DNA of 7,708 nt, taken from assembly GCA_027357125.1 (NCBI GenBank), contig DAHVVW010000090.1, positions 1 through 7,708 of the forward strand, read 5' to 3'. Origin of the DNA: Clostridiales bacterium. GTDB taxonomy: Bacteria; Bacillota; Desulfitobacteriia; Desulfitobacteriales; Desulfitobacteriaceae. Below the pieces are notes generated by a model that saw only the letters and a list, made by a program, of their open reading frames with translations, did no database searches and had not been told where the DNA came from. A program made the translations under genes and the position numbers. Below are positions 1 through 6,743 of the stretch, one piece after another (position 1 is the stretch's first letter; each line of letters starts with the position of its first letter).

Positions 1-1601
1 GTAATCTCCTGGATTTGATCGATTCTATAGAGCACCGTATTATAATGAACAAAGAGCGCCTGTGAGACCTGTTTTAAATTTCCATGACACTCAAAAAAGG
101 TCTCAAGCGTTTTGACCAAATCACCGTGGAATCTCGTATCATGAACATCCAAAGGCGCAACCGTCTCTTTATAAAACAGCTCAAATTCTTCCCAATTTGG
201 CACCTGCTGCAGCAAACGGTAGATGCCAAGCTCATCAAAAAAGACCAATTGGTTTCGGCCAAAAAGCGATTTACCCACGCCGAGCGCCTGAAGCGCTTCT
301 CTGAAGCTCTTGCGCAAACCGGGGATGCCCGCATAGTATCTTCCGACGCCTATGGAGATAGTAAAATCCTTGATCTTCTCGGTTATAAAATTTAGAATCT
401 CTTGGCTCCGCACCTTGAAGTAAGGATTGATTTTTTCCTTGGCTATTCTTCGGGGGTGAGATAAAAGCAAAATAATACTGTCACTTTTCGTGCCCGCAAT
501 ACACGGTTCATCCTTATGTAGAGCTTCCATAATCTGATTAAACAAATAATCTTTGGCTTCCTGGATAGATTGCTCATCTTGACGGCCTTTGGTAGCAAAA
601 CCTAAAAAATTATCAATATCGATCACCAAAGCCACATAATTACAATTGAGATCCCAACCTAAATATTGAGCTCTCTCTTTTAAACTTTTTTCCTCAATTT
701 TCGCCTCTTGGAGCAAATCACCAATAAAATCATTGCGGTGGCGTCTCTCAATTTCCAGCAGGGAGCGTTGGTTCAAAAACTCTAAGGCCGCAATAGTCAT
801 CGCACGATCAATAAAAATAAAATCAGTCTGATTTAACGCGCGCTGATTATCCCAAATCGAAAGATAACCACTGAGCTGACCTCTGACAATGATCGGCGTT
901 CTAAATTCACGCAGACAAGGTTCCGTTTCCGTCGAAGTAATATAATAATTAACTCCTGAATCCAAGGGGTCCATAACTTTTGCTTCAGCATGCTTAATAC
1001 GTTCAGTGGCCTCTTCCCAAGACGACGGATCCCAATTCACAAAATGCCTTGCCAGGACTTCATTGCTCTGATTATAAATCAAAACAGTATTATCAATGAC
1101 CTCCGCTAACTTGTAGACGATGTCAGCGATGCCCCCACCTTTCAGGATGACTTCCATAAAAAGGCGATGAGCCTTTTCTGACTTCTCAAAAAAAGCCGTA
1201 TGCATTTGTAAAATTTCGCTTAAAATTGGATTTAAAATATCGGAAAAAGAAGCTTCGACAGGCAATTCCAGGAGTGGAAAATCCATTTGATTCGCCTGTT
1301 CAATCATCACCACCGGAACATACTCCAGATAACGTTTGGGCTTTAAAGCCAAACCGGCCAACCCTCGATTCGCCAGTTTGGGAATCAGCGCTATCAGTGC
1401 TTCATGATCATTACGGATAGAATAAGCCGTTGTCAAAAGAAGATCGCCGGGATTTACCCAATTATAAATATCCGGAACCTCCATGATATTGACATTGGTC
1501 ACAATCCTCTCCAGGCCGTTATGCCCAGCCAGCACCTTCACTTGTTTCATACAGTCGAGCCCAAGGACATCCGCTACCGTGACGCCACTTTTTCTAACCA
1601 T
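1..1601 (-). CDS. PucR-family transcriptional regulator (3' end cut by window edge)
   Basis: The minus frame from the ATG at 1601 stays open to the left edge, giving 533 codons. Three blocks of the PucR/CdaR family are visible. An N-terminal PucR ligand-type domain covers about residues 8-125 (VADVLGL, then VPDIYNWVNPGDLLLTTAYS, then LALKPKRYLEYVP). A degenerate GGDEF-like domain covers about 310-430 (YVALVIDIDN, later ISIGVGRYY). The C-terminal helix-turn-helix of the PucR_C/HTH_30 type begins near 495 (LVKTLETFFECHGNLKQVSQ, then HYNTVLYRIDRI). Family members usually end some 15-40 residues after this helix, so the protein is nearly complete. The start is supported by AAAGGA at 1611-1616, 9 nt upstream. 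PucR proteins typically regulate purine, allantoin or other nitrogen/carbon catabolism genes in response to a small ligand; the ligand here cannot be read from sequence. It lies 56 nt after the chemoreceptor gene with no clear terminator between them, so the two may be co-transcribed. Confidence 0.9.
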   Translation of the reverse strand, partial: MVRKSGVTVADVLGLDCMKQVKVLAGHNGLERIVTNVNIMEVPDIYNWVNPGDLLLTTAYSIRNDHEALIALIPKLANRGLAGLALKPKRYLEYVPVVMIEQANQMDFPLLELPVEASFSDILNPILSEILQMHTAFFEKSEKAHRLFMEVILKGGGIADIVYKLAEVIDNTVLIYNQSNEVLARHFVNWDPSSWEEATERIKHAEAKVMDPLDSGVNYYITSTETEPCLREFRTPIIVRGQLSGYLSIWDNQRALNQTDFIFIDRAMTIAALEFLNQRSLLEIERRHRNDFIGDLLQEAKIEEKSLKERAQYLGWDLNCNYVALVIDIDNFLGFATKGRQDEQSIQEAKDYLFNQIMEALHKDEPCIAGTKSDSIILLLSHPRRIAKEKINPYFKVRSQEILNFITEKIKDFTISIGVGRYYAGIPGLRKSFREALQALGVGKSLFGRNQLVFFDELGIYRLLQQVPNWEEFELFYKETVAPLDVHDTRFHGDLVKTLETFFECHGNLKQVSQALFVHYNTVLYRIDQIQEI

Positions 1602-1657
1602 TGCAACCTATCCTTTACCTCTCTACTTGAACCGTTCTGAGAAATTGTAATTTTATA

Positions 1658-3277
1658 TCATTTTACCATAGAACCTTTATACAAAGATGTACCACTTCCC
1701 CCTGCCATCTTTAGAATTCGTTCTGCGGAAAAAGAAATATCGATCAGTCCTTTGCCCTGAGGCCTTCGAGAAACCATAAATTTATAAAGTTGGTCATCCT
1801 CAACCCGTTTCATGATCGGCGTCACCACATACTCCTTTTCTCCCGTTGCAGCTTTCCGGTACTCAGGATAGATGTCAAAGATACAGTTCCCTTCAAACGG
1901 AATGGTTGCAATCGTACAATAACCCTGCGGATCGGTTAAATAGATATCATCCAAACCCAACTGCCGGGCCAGTTCAAGCAAACGCTCCCGCGTTAATTCT
2001 TCGTGGGCATCATATTCCGCCAATTTTTGGCTGCGGTTCCACATCGTTCGTTCCATACCTTTTTCCGCTATCCATTGTTGCATTTGGTCGGCTTGTGCCG
2101 TGAGTTCGATGATAGCCTGGGACAAAGAACCCATGTTATTACTCTGATGATCGACTCCTGCGGCAATCTCTTCCGTCCCTGCTGCGGTCGCCTCGGCTGC
2201 CAAGGAAATCGCCTCGATATTAGCCAGCAATCTTTCAGTACCAAAACGCATTCCGTGTGTTGCCTGATTCACTTCATGGAGGTGGCCTGCTATCATGCGG
2301 CTTGCTTCAACCACTGCCTGAAAACCCATCCCGGACTGCTCCGTCTTCACCATAGTCCCCTCTGTTTCTTGAACAGTCAACTGGGCAGCTCGCAGAACCT
2401 CTCGAATTCCATTCTGAATCTCAACCAGTGTTTCACGGATCTGTTCCACCGTCTTCTCGGATCCATCCGCCAGTTTTTTCACTTCCTTGGCCACCACTGC
2501 AAACCCTTTCCCAGACTCACCGGCGCGAGCAGACTCAATCGCTGCATTAAGAGCCAACAGATTCGTTTGGGAGGCAATGTCCGAAATAGCCTGCAGCATC
2601 TGTTCCATCCCCGCCGAATGCTTGTCCAGTTGCTGTACGGACTTTTCGGTTCTTTCGGATTCCTGGCGTGCCCTTGCCATCTGTTCCATCATCTCTCTGG
2701 TTGTTCCTAGACCCTGAGAGGCTGTGCTGCTTGATTCCTCCGTATTTCGGCTGAGATCTCCGATGCGTTCACTGATATCATTGATTTGAGCTGCTAAATC
2801 TTTGGAATAATTTAATAGTTCTTCAGCTTTATTTGCCTGTACCTGGTTATTCTGAGCGATCTCGTTAAAAGCCGCAGAAATCTCCGTGGCACCGGACTGA
2901 GTCTCCGTTGCTGACTGAGCTATGACTTCTGCCGTGCTATGCAACGATATAGAAAGCCGGGTTACTGAGGCCAGCAAATGACGCGTGTAGTTGCGCAGTT
3001 CTTCAGCCGCACCCGCTAAATCTTTGAGCTCATCCCGAATAGGAGGGAGCTCCGCAAACAACTCTCCCTGCGCACCTTCACGCAGATAATGCGTTATGTC
3101 TTGAATTACCTTGCTCATAACCCCATAATACCAGAAAAACAGGCCGACCACGAGCCCTACGCTTATGGGCAAAATGATGACATAAGACAGTGTTTGTAGC
3201 AGCCAGATCGCCACTATTTGGATAAGTACCATAGCGATGAAAACCAGCCAAAACAAACGTCCTCTACGTTTTGTCAT
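1658..3277 (-). CDS. methyl-accepting chemotaxis protein with C-terminal Cache/PAS-like domain
   Basis: 539-residue chemoreceptor that should signal through CheA/CheW to the flagellar motor. A positively charged N-terminus (KRRGR) is followed by two membrane helices at about 8-28 and 31-52 with only a very short external loop, so there is no extracellular ligand domain. A HAMP-like or helical linker spans about 53-115. The coiled-coil signalling domain follows, with its conserved tip at about 231-265 ([19 protein letters not shown], then [13 protein letters not shown]). After about residue 412 a separate globular region of some 110 residues appears ([19 protein letters not shown], later [20 protein letters not shown]), resembling a Cache/PAS sensor fold. 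With this topology it must be cytoplasmic. I chose ATG 3277 because GAGGG at 3285-3289 sits 7 nt upstream. Upstream in-frame starts exist (TTG 3328, ATG 3313) but lack well-placed ribosome-binding sites. The chemoreceptor identity is certain; the C-terminal domain family is inferred. Confidence 0.93.
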   Translation of the reverse strand: MTKRRGRLFWLVFIAMVLIQIVAIWLLQTLSYVIILPISVGLVVGLFFWYYGVMSKVIQDITHYLREGAQGELFAELPPIRDELKDLAGAAEELRNYTRHLLASVTRLSISLHSTAEVIAQSATETQSGATEISAAFNEIAQNNQVQANKAEELLNYSKDLAAQINDISERIGDLSRNTEESSSTASQGLGTTREMMEQMARARQESERTEKSVQQLDKHSAGMEQMLQAISDIASQTNLLALNAAIESARAGESGKGFAVVAKEVKKLADGSEKTVEQIRETLVEIQNGIREVLRAAQLTVQETEGTMVKTEQSGMGFQAVVEASRMIAGHLHEVNQATHGMRFGTERLLANIEAISLAAEATAAGTEEIAAGVDHQSNNMGSLSQAIIELTAQADQMQQWIAEKGMERTMWNRSQKLAEYDAHEELTRERLLELARQLGLDDIYLTDPQGYCTIATIPFEGNCIFDIYPEYRKAATGEKEYVVTPIMKRVEDDQLYKFMVSRRPQGKGLIDISFSAERILKMAGGSGTSLYKGSMVK

Positions 3278-3284
3278 TCTTCTT

Positions 3285-3289
3285 CCCTC
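3285..3289 (-). promoter_or_regulatory. ribosome-binding site of the chemoreceptor gene
   Basis: GAGGG on the minus strand, 7 nt before ATG 3277. It decides the start: the in-frame TTG at 3328 has no purine-rich site upstream, and for ATG 3313 the AGGA lies only about 1 nt away, too close to work. Confidence 0.7.
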
Positions 3290-3449
3290 AATTCTTGAAA
3301 TCCCGCGCTTCATTTCCTGAAACCCCAAAGGGCAGTCTCCCCTGCTCCTGGAACCGGCTTCAATGCATGCAGCCTGAGCAAGAATCCGTCAATGAAAGCC
3401 GTTGACCGAAACCTAGCCAGGCTATTTATCCTCGTTTCAAGACGCATTT

Positions 3450-3483
3450 GGCTTCAGGTGGAGTAGAATCTCCACCTGAAGCC
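3450..3483. repeat. perfect 14-bp inverted repeat (hairpin)
   Basis: GGCTTCAGGTGGAG at 3450-3463 and its exact reverse complement at 3470-3483 are separated by 6 nt. It is the strongest inverted repeat I found in the window. On the minus strand it is followed by AAATGCGTC, with no T-tract. On the plus strand it is followed by CCGATGTTTTGC, a weak T-tract at best, and no plus-strand gene ends here. Confidence 0.9.
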
Positions 3484-3487
3484 CCGA

Positions 3488-3507
3488 TGTTTTGCTTTAG
3501 CAAAACA
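3488..3507. repeat. 8-bp inverted repeat downstream of the permease
   Basis: TGTTTTGC (3488-3495) and GCAAAACA (3500-3507) pair perfectly around a 4-nt loop. It begins 30 nt after the permease stop codon and might weakly stop or stabilise the permease transcript. It lacks a GC-rich stem and a following T-run on the minus strand, so it is not a classical terminator. Confidence 0.6.
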
Positions 3508-3536
3508 AGTTCAGTACCGGATGCTGTTGCCTTATC

Positions 3537-4808
3537 TTAATCTACGGAAATACCTTGCCCTGAGGAAGAATTGACTTCCTCAGGCTCACTTTTGTCTCTG
3601 GGTAGAACCAAGTTGAGAAGAATCCCAATCACTGCAGCCGGCCCTACCCCTTCGAAAACAAATTGTCCAATAGGAATCTTTATTCCGCCAACGCCCAGTG
3701 TGAAAATGATGGAAGCAATCAGGAGATTTCGGTTGCTCGTCAGGTTAACCCTGTTATCCACCAAATTGCGCAGACCGACGGAAGCAATCATCCCGTACAG
3801 AATGATCGTAATCCCTCCGAGAACAGGTTCCGGAATCGTTTGGATGGCAGCACCCACTTTTTGAATAAAGCTCAACAGGATTGCAATGACCGCCGCCCCT
3901 TGGATCACCCGCGAACTGAACACGCGCGTGATCGCCAACACGCCAATATTCTCGCCATACGTTGTCTCAGGAACCCCTCCTAAAAATCCGGCCAACGTAG
4001 TCGCTACTCCATTGCCCAGCAACACTTTATGGAGACCGGGCTTATGCATCAAATCCCGACCCACCGTATCCCCAATCACCAACAGGTGCCCGACATCCTC
4101 GACGATCGTCGCAATGGCTATGGGTGCAATCAGGCTTACCGCGCCCCAGGCAATCACCGGCATATGTCCCGTAACAATCGTCAGGTTGGGCAAAGCAAAC
4201 CATGCTGCTTGATTGATGGCCTGAAAATTGACCTGTCCCTGAGTCATGGCAAAAAGATATCCCCCGACAGTCCCTAACAGGATGGGAATAATTTTCAGAA
4301 AGCCTTTCGCAAAAATATTAGCCACCACCACGATTCCTGCCGTCACAAACGCGGTCAGCAAGCCCTTGCTGGCCATCGATATCGCGACAGGCGTCAGGCT
4401 TAAGCCGATGATCATGACGACAGGACCCACAACGATCGATGGAAGGACCGTTTTGATCCAGTTCAATCCAACCAAAGCAATAATTCCATAAACAATCATA
4501 TAAACAATACCTGCCGCCATCATCCCCGTAAAGGCTCCTTCAGCCCCATAGGCATTGGATGCCGCGATGATTGGTGCAATAAAGGCAAACGATGAGCCTA
4601 AATAGGCCGGAACTTGTCCCTTGGTGATTAAATGAAACAACAGGGTACCCAGGCCGGACGAAAACAAGGTTACGGACGGATCCATTTTGGTGAGCAGCGG
4701 GACAAGAATCGTAGCCCCAAACATCGCAAAAACATGTTGAAAAGATAACGGTACCGTTTTACTTAGCGGAGGGACATCTTCAATATCATAGATCTTTTTA
4801 AACATCAT
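3537..4808 (-). CDS. uraA: NCS2-family nucleobase permease, uracil type (UraA/PyrP-like)
   Basis: 423-residue integral membrane protein, close to the usual size of uracil permeases (about 430). By family knowledge it imports uracil by proton symport across the cytoplasmic membrane with 14 membrane segments. Signature stretches are visible: GATILVPLLTKMDP at 31-44, PAYLGSSFAFI at 67-77, VEDVGHLLV at 236-244, PETTYGENIGVLAITRV at 280-296 and PVLGGITIILYGMI at 328-341. Glu237, His241 and Glu286 match the substrate/proton residues of E. coli UraA (Glu241, His245, Glu290), and Phe74 lies in the conserved SSF. These features favour uracil over xanthine or urate. ATG 4808 is preceded by AGGGGG at 4817-4822, 8 nt upstream; the immediately following ATG at 4805 is an alternative. 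It sits alone between two long non-coding stretches, so it is probably its own transcription unit. Confidence 0.93.
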   Translation of the reverse strand: MMFKKIYDIEDVPPLSKTVPLSFQHVFAMFGATILVPLLTKMDPSVTLFSSGLGTLLFHLITKGQVPAYLGSSFAFIAPIIAASNAYGAEGAFTGMMAAGIVYMIVYGIIALVGLNWIKTVLPSIVVGPVVMIIGLSLTPVAISMASKGLLTAFVTAGIVVVANIFAKGFLKIIPILLGTVGGYLFAMTQGQVNFQAINQAAWFALPNLTIVTGHMPVIAWGAVSLIAPIAIATIVEDVGHLLVIGDTVGRDLMHKPGLHKVLLGNGVATTLAGFLGGVPETTYGENIGVLAITRVFSSRVIQGAAVIAILLSFIQKVGAAIQTIPEPVLGGITIILYGMIASVGLRNLVDNRVNLTSNRNLLIASIIFTLGVGGIKIPIGQFVFEGVGPAAVIGILLNLVLPRDKSEPEEVNSSSGQGISVD

Positions 4809-5016
4809 TTGTGTGACCCCCTATTTATTAATAACAAATACCATATCCTCCCTAGCGATCATTAACCCCTACTTTCCGCCTTGTATTGCTAGGAAGCGTG
4901 TCACTCCCTCTACCTTACAGCCTTGATGTCGTTTGCTTTCCCCTTTTCCATCTCTATCTGACATAATATTCAGATTTCCGTGAACACCCCCCCTTCTCGA
5001 TATTCGTGGTTCGTGT

Positions 5017-5032
5017 GAGCATTTCCATGCTC
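5017..5032 (-). repeat. 6-bp hairpin with GNRA-type tetraloop
   Basis: On the minus strand GAGCAT and ATGCTC pair perfectly around the loop GGAA, a GNRA tetraloop typical of folded RNAs. GTGG and CCAC on either side (5041-5044 and 5006-5009) can form a second, outer helix across an internal loop. The GNRA form exists only when the minus strand is transcribed, which supports a minus-strand RNA. Confidence 0.55.
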
Positions 5033-5079
5033 TGTTGGTGCCACTGGGCGCAATGACCGTCTACCTTGCTGCCTTCGAG

Positions 5080-5133
5080 AGGAGCGCAGGGGTGCGCTTA
5101 CCGCAGAATATTTGCCCAACCCTCTGCGCTCCT
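5080..5133. repeat. 10-bp inverted repeat with long loop after the DUF35 gene
   Basis: AGGAGCGCAG (5080-5089) and CTGCGCTCCT (5124-5133) pair perfectly, and GGGT (5090-5093) with ACCC (5119-5122) extends the stem past a one-base bulge. On the minus strand the arm is followed by CTCGAAGGCAG rather than a T-run. It could still help end or stabilise the GNAT-thiolase-DUF35 transcript, but it does not have intrinsic-terminator form. Confidence 0.7.
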
Positions 5134-5200
5134 TTCTGAAGCATCTGCGCCTGCTCAGCGAGGATGTTACCTAAGACAACCCTGATTGGGTAGGCGTCCG

Positions 5201-5545
5201 TTACGCTTCCTGGGACTTAAAGATAAACCCATAATAATCCTGACCGACACCTTCCCGAACCACATCAACCGTTGATATAAGTTTCATCCCGAACTTGGGT
5301 TGAGGCACATCGAGCTGTCCGGCCACTCTGAGGCCATTCTCAAACTCGACGATACCAAACCCCAGGGAGGGTTTCATATACCCTTCGGGAAGATTGTAGA
5401 CTTTTGTCCAGGTCAGGAGTTTCGCTTCTCCTCGCAAAGGGACTTCTTCAAAGTCACGGCCACCACATTTCCGGCAAACATAATGGAGAGGATGATGGAG
5501 TTCTCCGCACTGAATACATTGATAAGCTATCATTTCCCGTTCCAT
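5201..5545 (-). CDS. DUF35 zinc-ribbon/OB-fold acyl-CoA-associated protein, thiolase partner
   Basis: 114-residue protein of the DUF35 family. A rubredoxin-like zinc ribbon is formed by Cys10, Cys13, Cys24 and Cys27. It is followed by an OB-fold at about 38-108 (LLTWTKVYNLPEGYMKP, then LGFGIVEFENGLRVAGQLD, ending YYGFIFK). Proteins of this family bind to thiolase-fold enzymes and help hold or hand over acyl-CoA. Known pairs are the archaeal thiolase/HMG-CoA synthase complex, BbsA with BbsB in anaerobic toluene breakdown, and the DUF35 part of ChsH2 with Ltp2 in steroid side-chain cleavage. The ATG at 5545 comes one base after the thiolase stop codon, and its ribosome-binding site GAGGAGGA (5551-5558) lies inside the end of the thiolase gene. 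This implies translational coupling and a 1:1 partner. Family assignment is firm; the substrate is unknown. Confidence 0.92.
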   Translation of the reverse strand: MEREMIAYQCIQCGELHHPLHYVCRKCGGRDFEEVPLRGEAKLLTWTKVYNLPEGYMKPSLGFGIVEFENGLRVAGQLDVPQPKFGMKLISTVDVVREGVGQDYYGFIFKSQEA

Positions 5546-5546
5546 C

Positions 5547-6740
5547 TTATTCCTCCTCCCGCGTCAAGATCGTGGCCACCACATTATTGCCAAATCCACC
5601 GAAATTGACGGCCAGTCCAGCTTTGGCATCCTTTACCTGACGCCCATCGGCTTCTCCCCGCAACTGCTTTACCAGTTCAATGATTTGGGACACACCCGTG
5701 GCTCCCAAGGGATGTCCTTTGGCCTTTAAGCCTCCGGAAGTGTTGATCGGAATCCTGCCTCCGATTTGCGTCTCCCCGCGCCGAACGGCCAGATGCCCTT
5801 CTCCGCGCGGGAAAAAGCCGACCTCTTCCGATTCGACAATCTCCAGGATCGTGAAGGCATCGTGCAGCTCCGCCACATCGATATCCTGAGGTTGCAATCC
5901 CGCCATGTCATAGGCCCGTTGGGCAGCGTGACGGACGGCGAAAAGATCCGTAGGGACTTCCCGCTCGGCCACGACGTGCGTGTCCGTGGCTTGACCGATA
6001 CCGGCAATCTTAACCGGCTTACGGGCAAAGCGTTCTTTGACATCCAGGGCACAAAGCACCACCGCTGCCGCTCCGTCCGAAACAGGACACACATCATAAA
6101 CATGCAGGGGTTCGGCGACATAGGGATTGATGGTCAGGGCATCTTCGTCTTCCGTAATCGCCTCAAGCTTCGGGGCCAGTTGAATATGGGCCGACGGGTT
6201 AAACATAGCATTTTCATGGTTCTTGACCGAAACCATGGCCAAATCGCGCTCCGTCACACCATACTTCTCCATAATCAACCGTGTAAACATTCCGGCAAAC
6301 GAAGGCAGGGTCAAGCCGTAAGCATACTCTGCCTCAGGATGGGACATCGTCGCCACAAAATCCGTAGCTTCCCAACCACTCAGAACCCGCATCCTTTCGC
6401 CACCGACCACGAGCACTACATCACACATCCCACTGGCGATAGCCATATAGCCCAGTTTGACTGCAGAAGCGCCGGAAGCCGGGCCGTTTTCCACAGTTTC
6501 AGCCATCGCCGGGCGCAAATTCAGGGTATCGACCAGGGCAGAGGCTACCCCAGTTTGCCGATTCACCTGCGAACCTCCCATGGTCGAAACGAGAACCTGA
6601 TCCACACCATGTCCCTCGCCAGTTTTGATACCTGCATCATCCAGGGCTTCCACAGCAGCCTCACAAAGCATGGACATCAGGGAACCTTCATATTTACCGA
6701 AGCGAGGATGCCCCACACCGACAATTCCTACCTCACGCAA
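5547..6740 (-). CDS. thiolase-superfamily enzyme (SCP2/archaeal type) lacking both catalytic cysteines
   Basis: 397 residues, the usual length for this family, full from the N-terminal MREVGIVGVGHPRFGKYEGS to the C-terminal NFGGFGNNVVATIL. Family landmarks are clear: VLVVGGERM at 109-117, CPVSDGAAAVVL at 218-229, ELHDAFTILEIVESEEVGFF at 291-310, and NTSGGLKAKGHPLGATG at 333-349. His293 and His343 are kept. At the place of the nucleophilic cysteine (usual pattern VExxCxSG) the sequence reads VENGPASG, with Pro87 (codon CCG at 6482-6480). The HDCF loop reads HDAF (Ala295). Ordinary thiolysis through an acyl-cysteine intermediate therefore looks impossible. An aldolase or other C-C cleaving or condensing role, as in the Ltp2-DUF35 aldolase, is a better guess. 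The start is TTG at 6740, supported by GAGAGGAG at 6749-6756 with 8 nt spacing; the next in-frame Met is residue 22. It is the middle gene of a tight operon with the GNAT-like and DUF35 genes. Confidence 0.93.
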   Translation of the reverse strand: MREVGIVGVGHPRFGKYEGSLMSMLCEAAVEALDDAGIKTGEGHGVDQVLVSTMGGSQVNRQTGVASALVDTLNLRPAMAETVENGPASGASAVKLGYMAIASGMCDVVLVVGGERMRVLSGWEATDFVATMSHPEAEYAYGLTLPSFAGMFTRLIMEKYGVTERDLAMVSVKNHENAMFNPSAHIQLAPKLEAITEDEDALTINPYVAEPLHVYDVCPVSDGAAAVVLCALDVKERFARKPVKIAGIGQATDTHVVAEREVPTDLFAVRHAAQRAYDMAGLQPQDIDVAELHDAFTILEIVESEEVGFFPRGEGHLAVRRGETQIGGRIPINTSGGLKAKGHPLGATGVSQIIELVKQLRGEADGRQVKDAKAGLAVNFGGFGNNVVATILTREEE

Positions 6741-6743
6741 TCG

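Larger units (their letters stand above)
3343..3507 (-). ncRNA. candidate structured RNA or mobile-element remnant between permease and chemoreceptor
   Basis: This lies in the 259-nt stretch without a gene between the permease stop (3537) and the chemoreceptor start (3277). Reading the minus strand, it holds in order: an 8-bp hairpin with loop TAAA (3488-3507); a perfect 14-bp hairpin with a 6-nt loop (3450-3463 with 3470-3483); an unpaired purine-rich stretch; the palindrome TAGCCTGGCTA (3414-3424); a 5-bp stem GTCAA/TTGAC (3402-3406 with 3388-3392); and TGCTC/GAGCA (3376-3380 with 3343-3347) enclosing GGCT/AGCC. Neither strong hairpin is followed by a T-run in the direction of transcription, so a simple terminator does not explain it. 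The density of stems suggests a folded RNA, possibly of the OMEGA/HEARO type that can occur without its protein, or a leader of the chemoreceptor mRNA. The RNA family and the strand are not established. Confidence 0.35.
4809..5200 (-). other. 392-nt non-coding stretch with several hairpins, upstream of the permease
   Basis: No supported gene lies here, but the stretch is not featureless. In minus-strand order it holds: a 10-bp stem GGAGCGCAG-type (5124-5133 with 5080-5089) with extra inner pairing of ACCC/GGGT; a 6-bp hairpin closed by a GGAA tetraloop (5017-5032), itself enclosed by GTGG/CCAC (5041-5044 with 5006-5009); a run of seven G (4987-4993); a 6-bp stem ATCTGA/TCAGAT (4970-4975 with 4956-4961); and CCTAGC/GCTAGG (4888-4893 with 4851-4856) just before the permease ribosome-binding site. 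It could be a regulatory leader of the permease mRNA, a non-coding RNA gene, or the remains of an intron or mobile element. I recognise no riboswitch class and no convincing terminator or promoter. Confidence 0.5.

Noticed and set aside
84..395. Plus-strand frame of 103 codons near the left edge
   Set aside because: It lies opposite the helix-turn-helix and GGDEF-like part of the PucR regulator, whose minus frame is open for the entire 1601 nt and matches the family end to end.
2003..2710. Plus-strand open frame of 235 codons opposite the chemoreceptor
   Set aside because: It mirrors the repetitive coiled-coil codons of the chemoreceptor signalling domain, and the opposite strand carries unmistakable conserved motifs.
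3278..3328. N-terminal extension of the chemoreceptor to TTG 3328 or ATG 3313
   Set aside because: Neither start has a well-spaced ribosome-binding site, while ATG 3277 has GAGGG 7 nt upstream and is followed directly by a typical charged N-terminus and membrane helix.
3450..3507. Intrinsic terminator of the permease gene
   Set aside because: Hairpins are present but no T-run follows either stem on the minus strand, so I report them as inverted repeats only.
3290..3536. c-di-GMP riboswitch in front of the chemoreceptor
   Set aside because: These riboswitches are frequent before chemoreceptor genes, but the conserved GEMM-I core bases such as GACGCAAAGCC are absent.
4809..5200. Group II intron
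   Set aside because: No domain V-like sequence and no reverse transcriptase gene are visible, so only a remnant could be argued and I do not annotate one.
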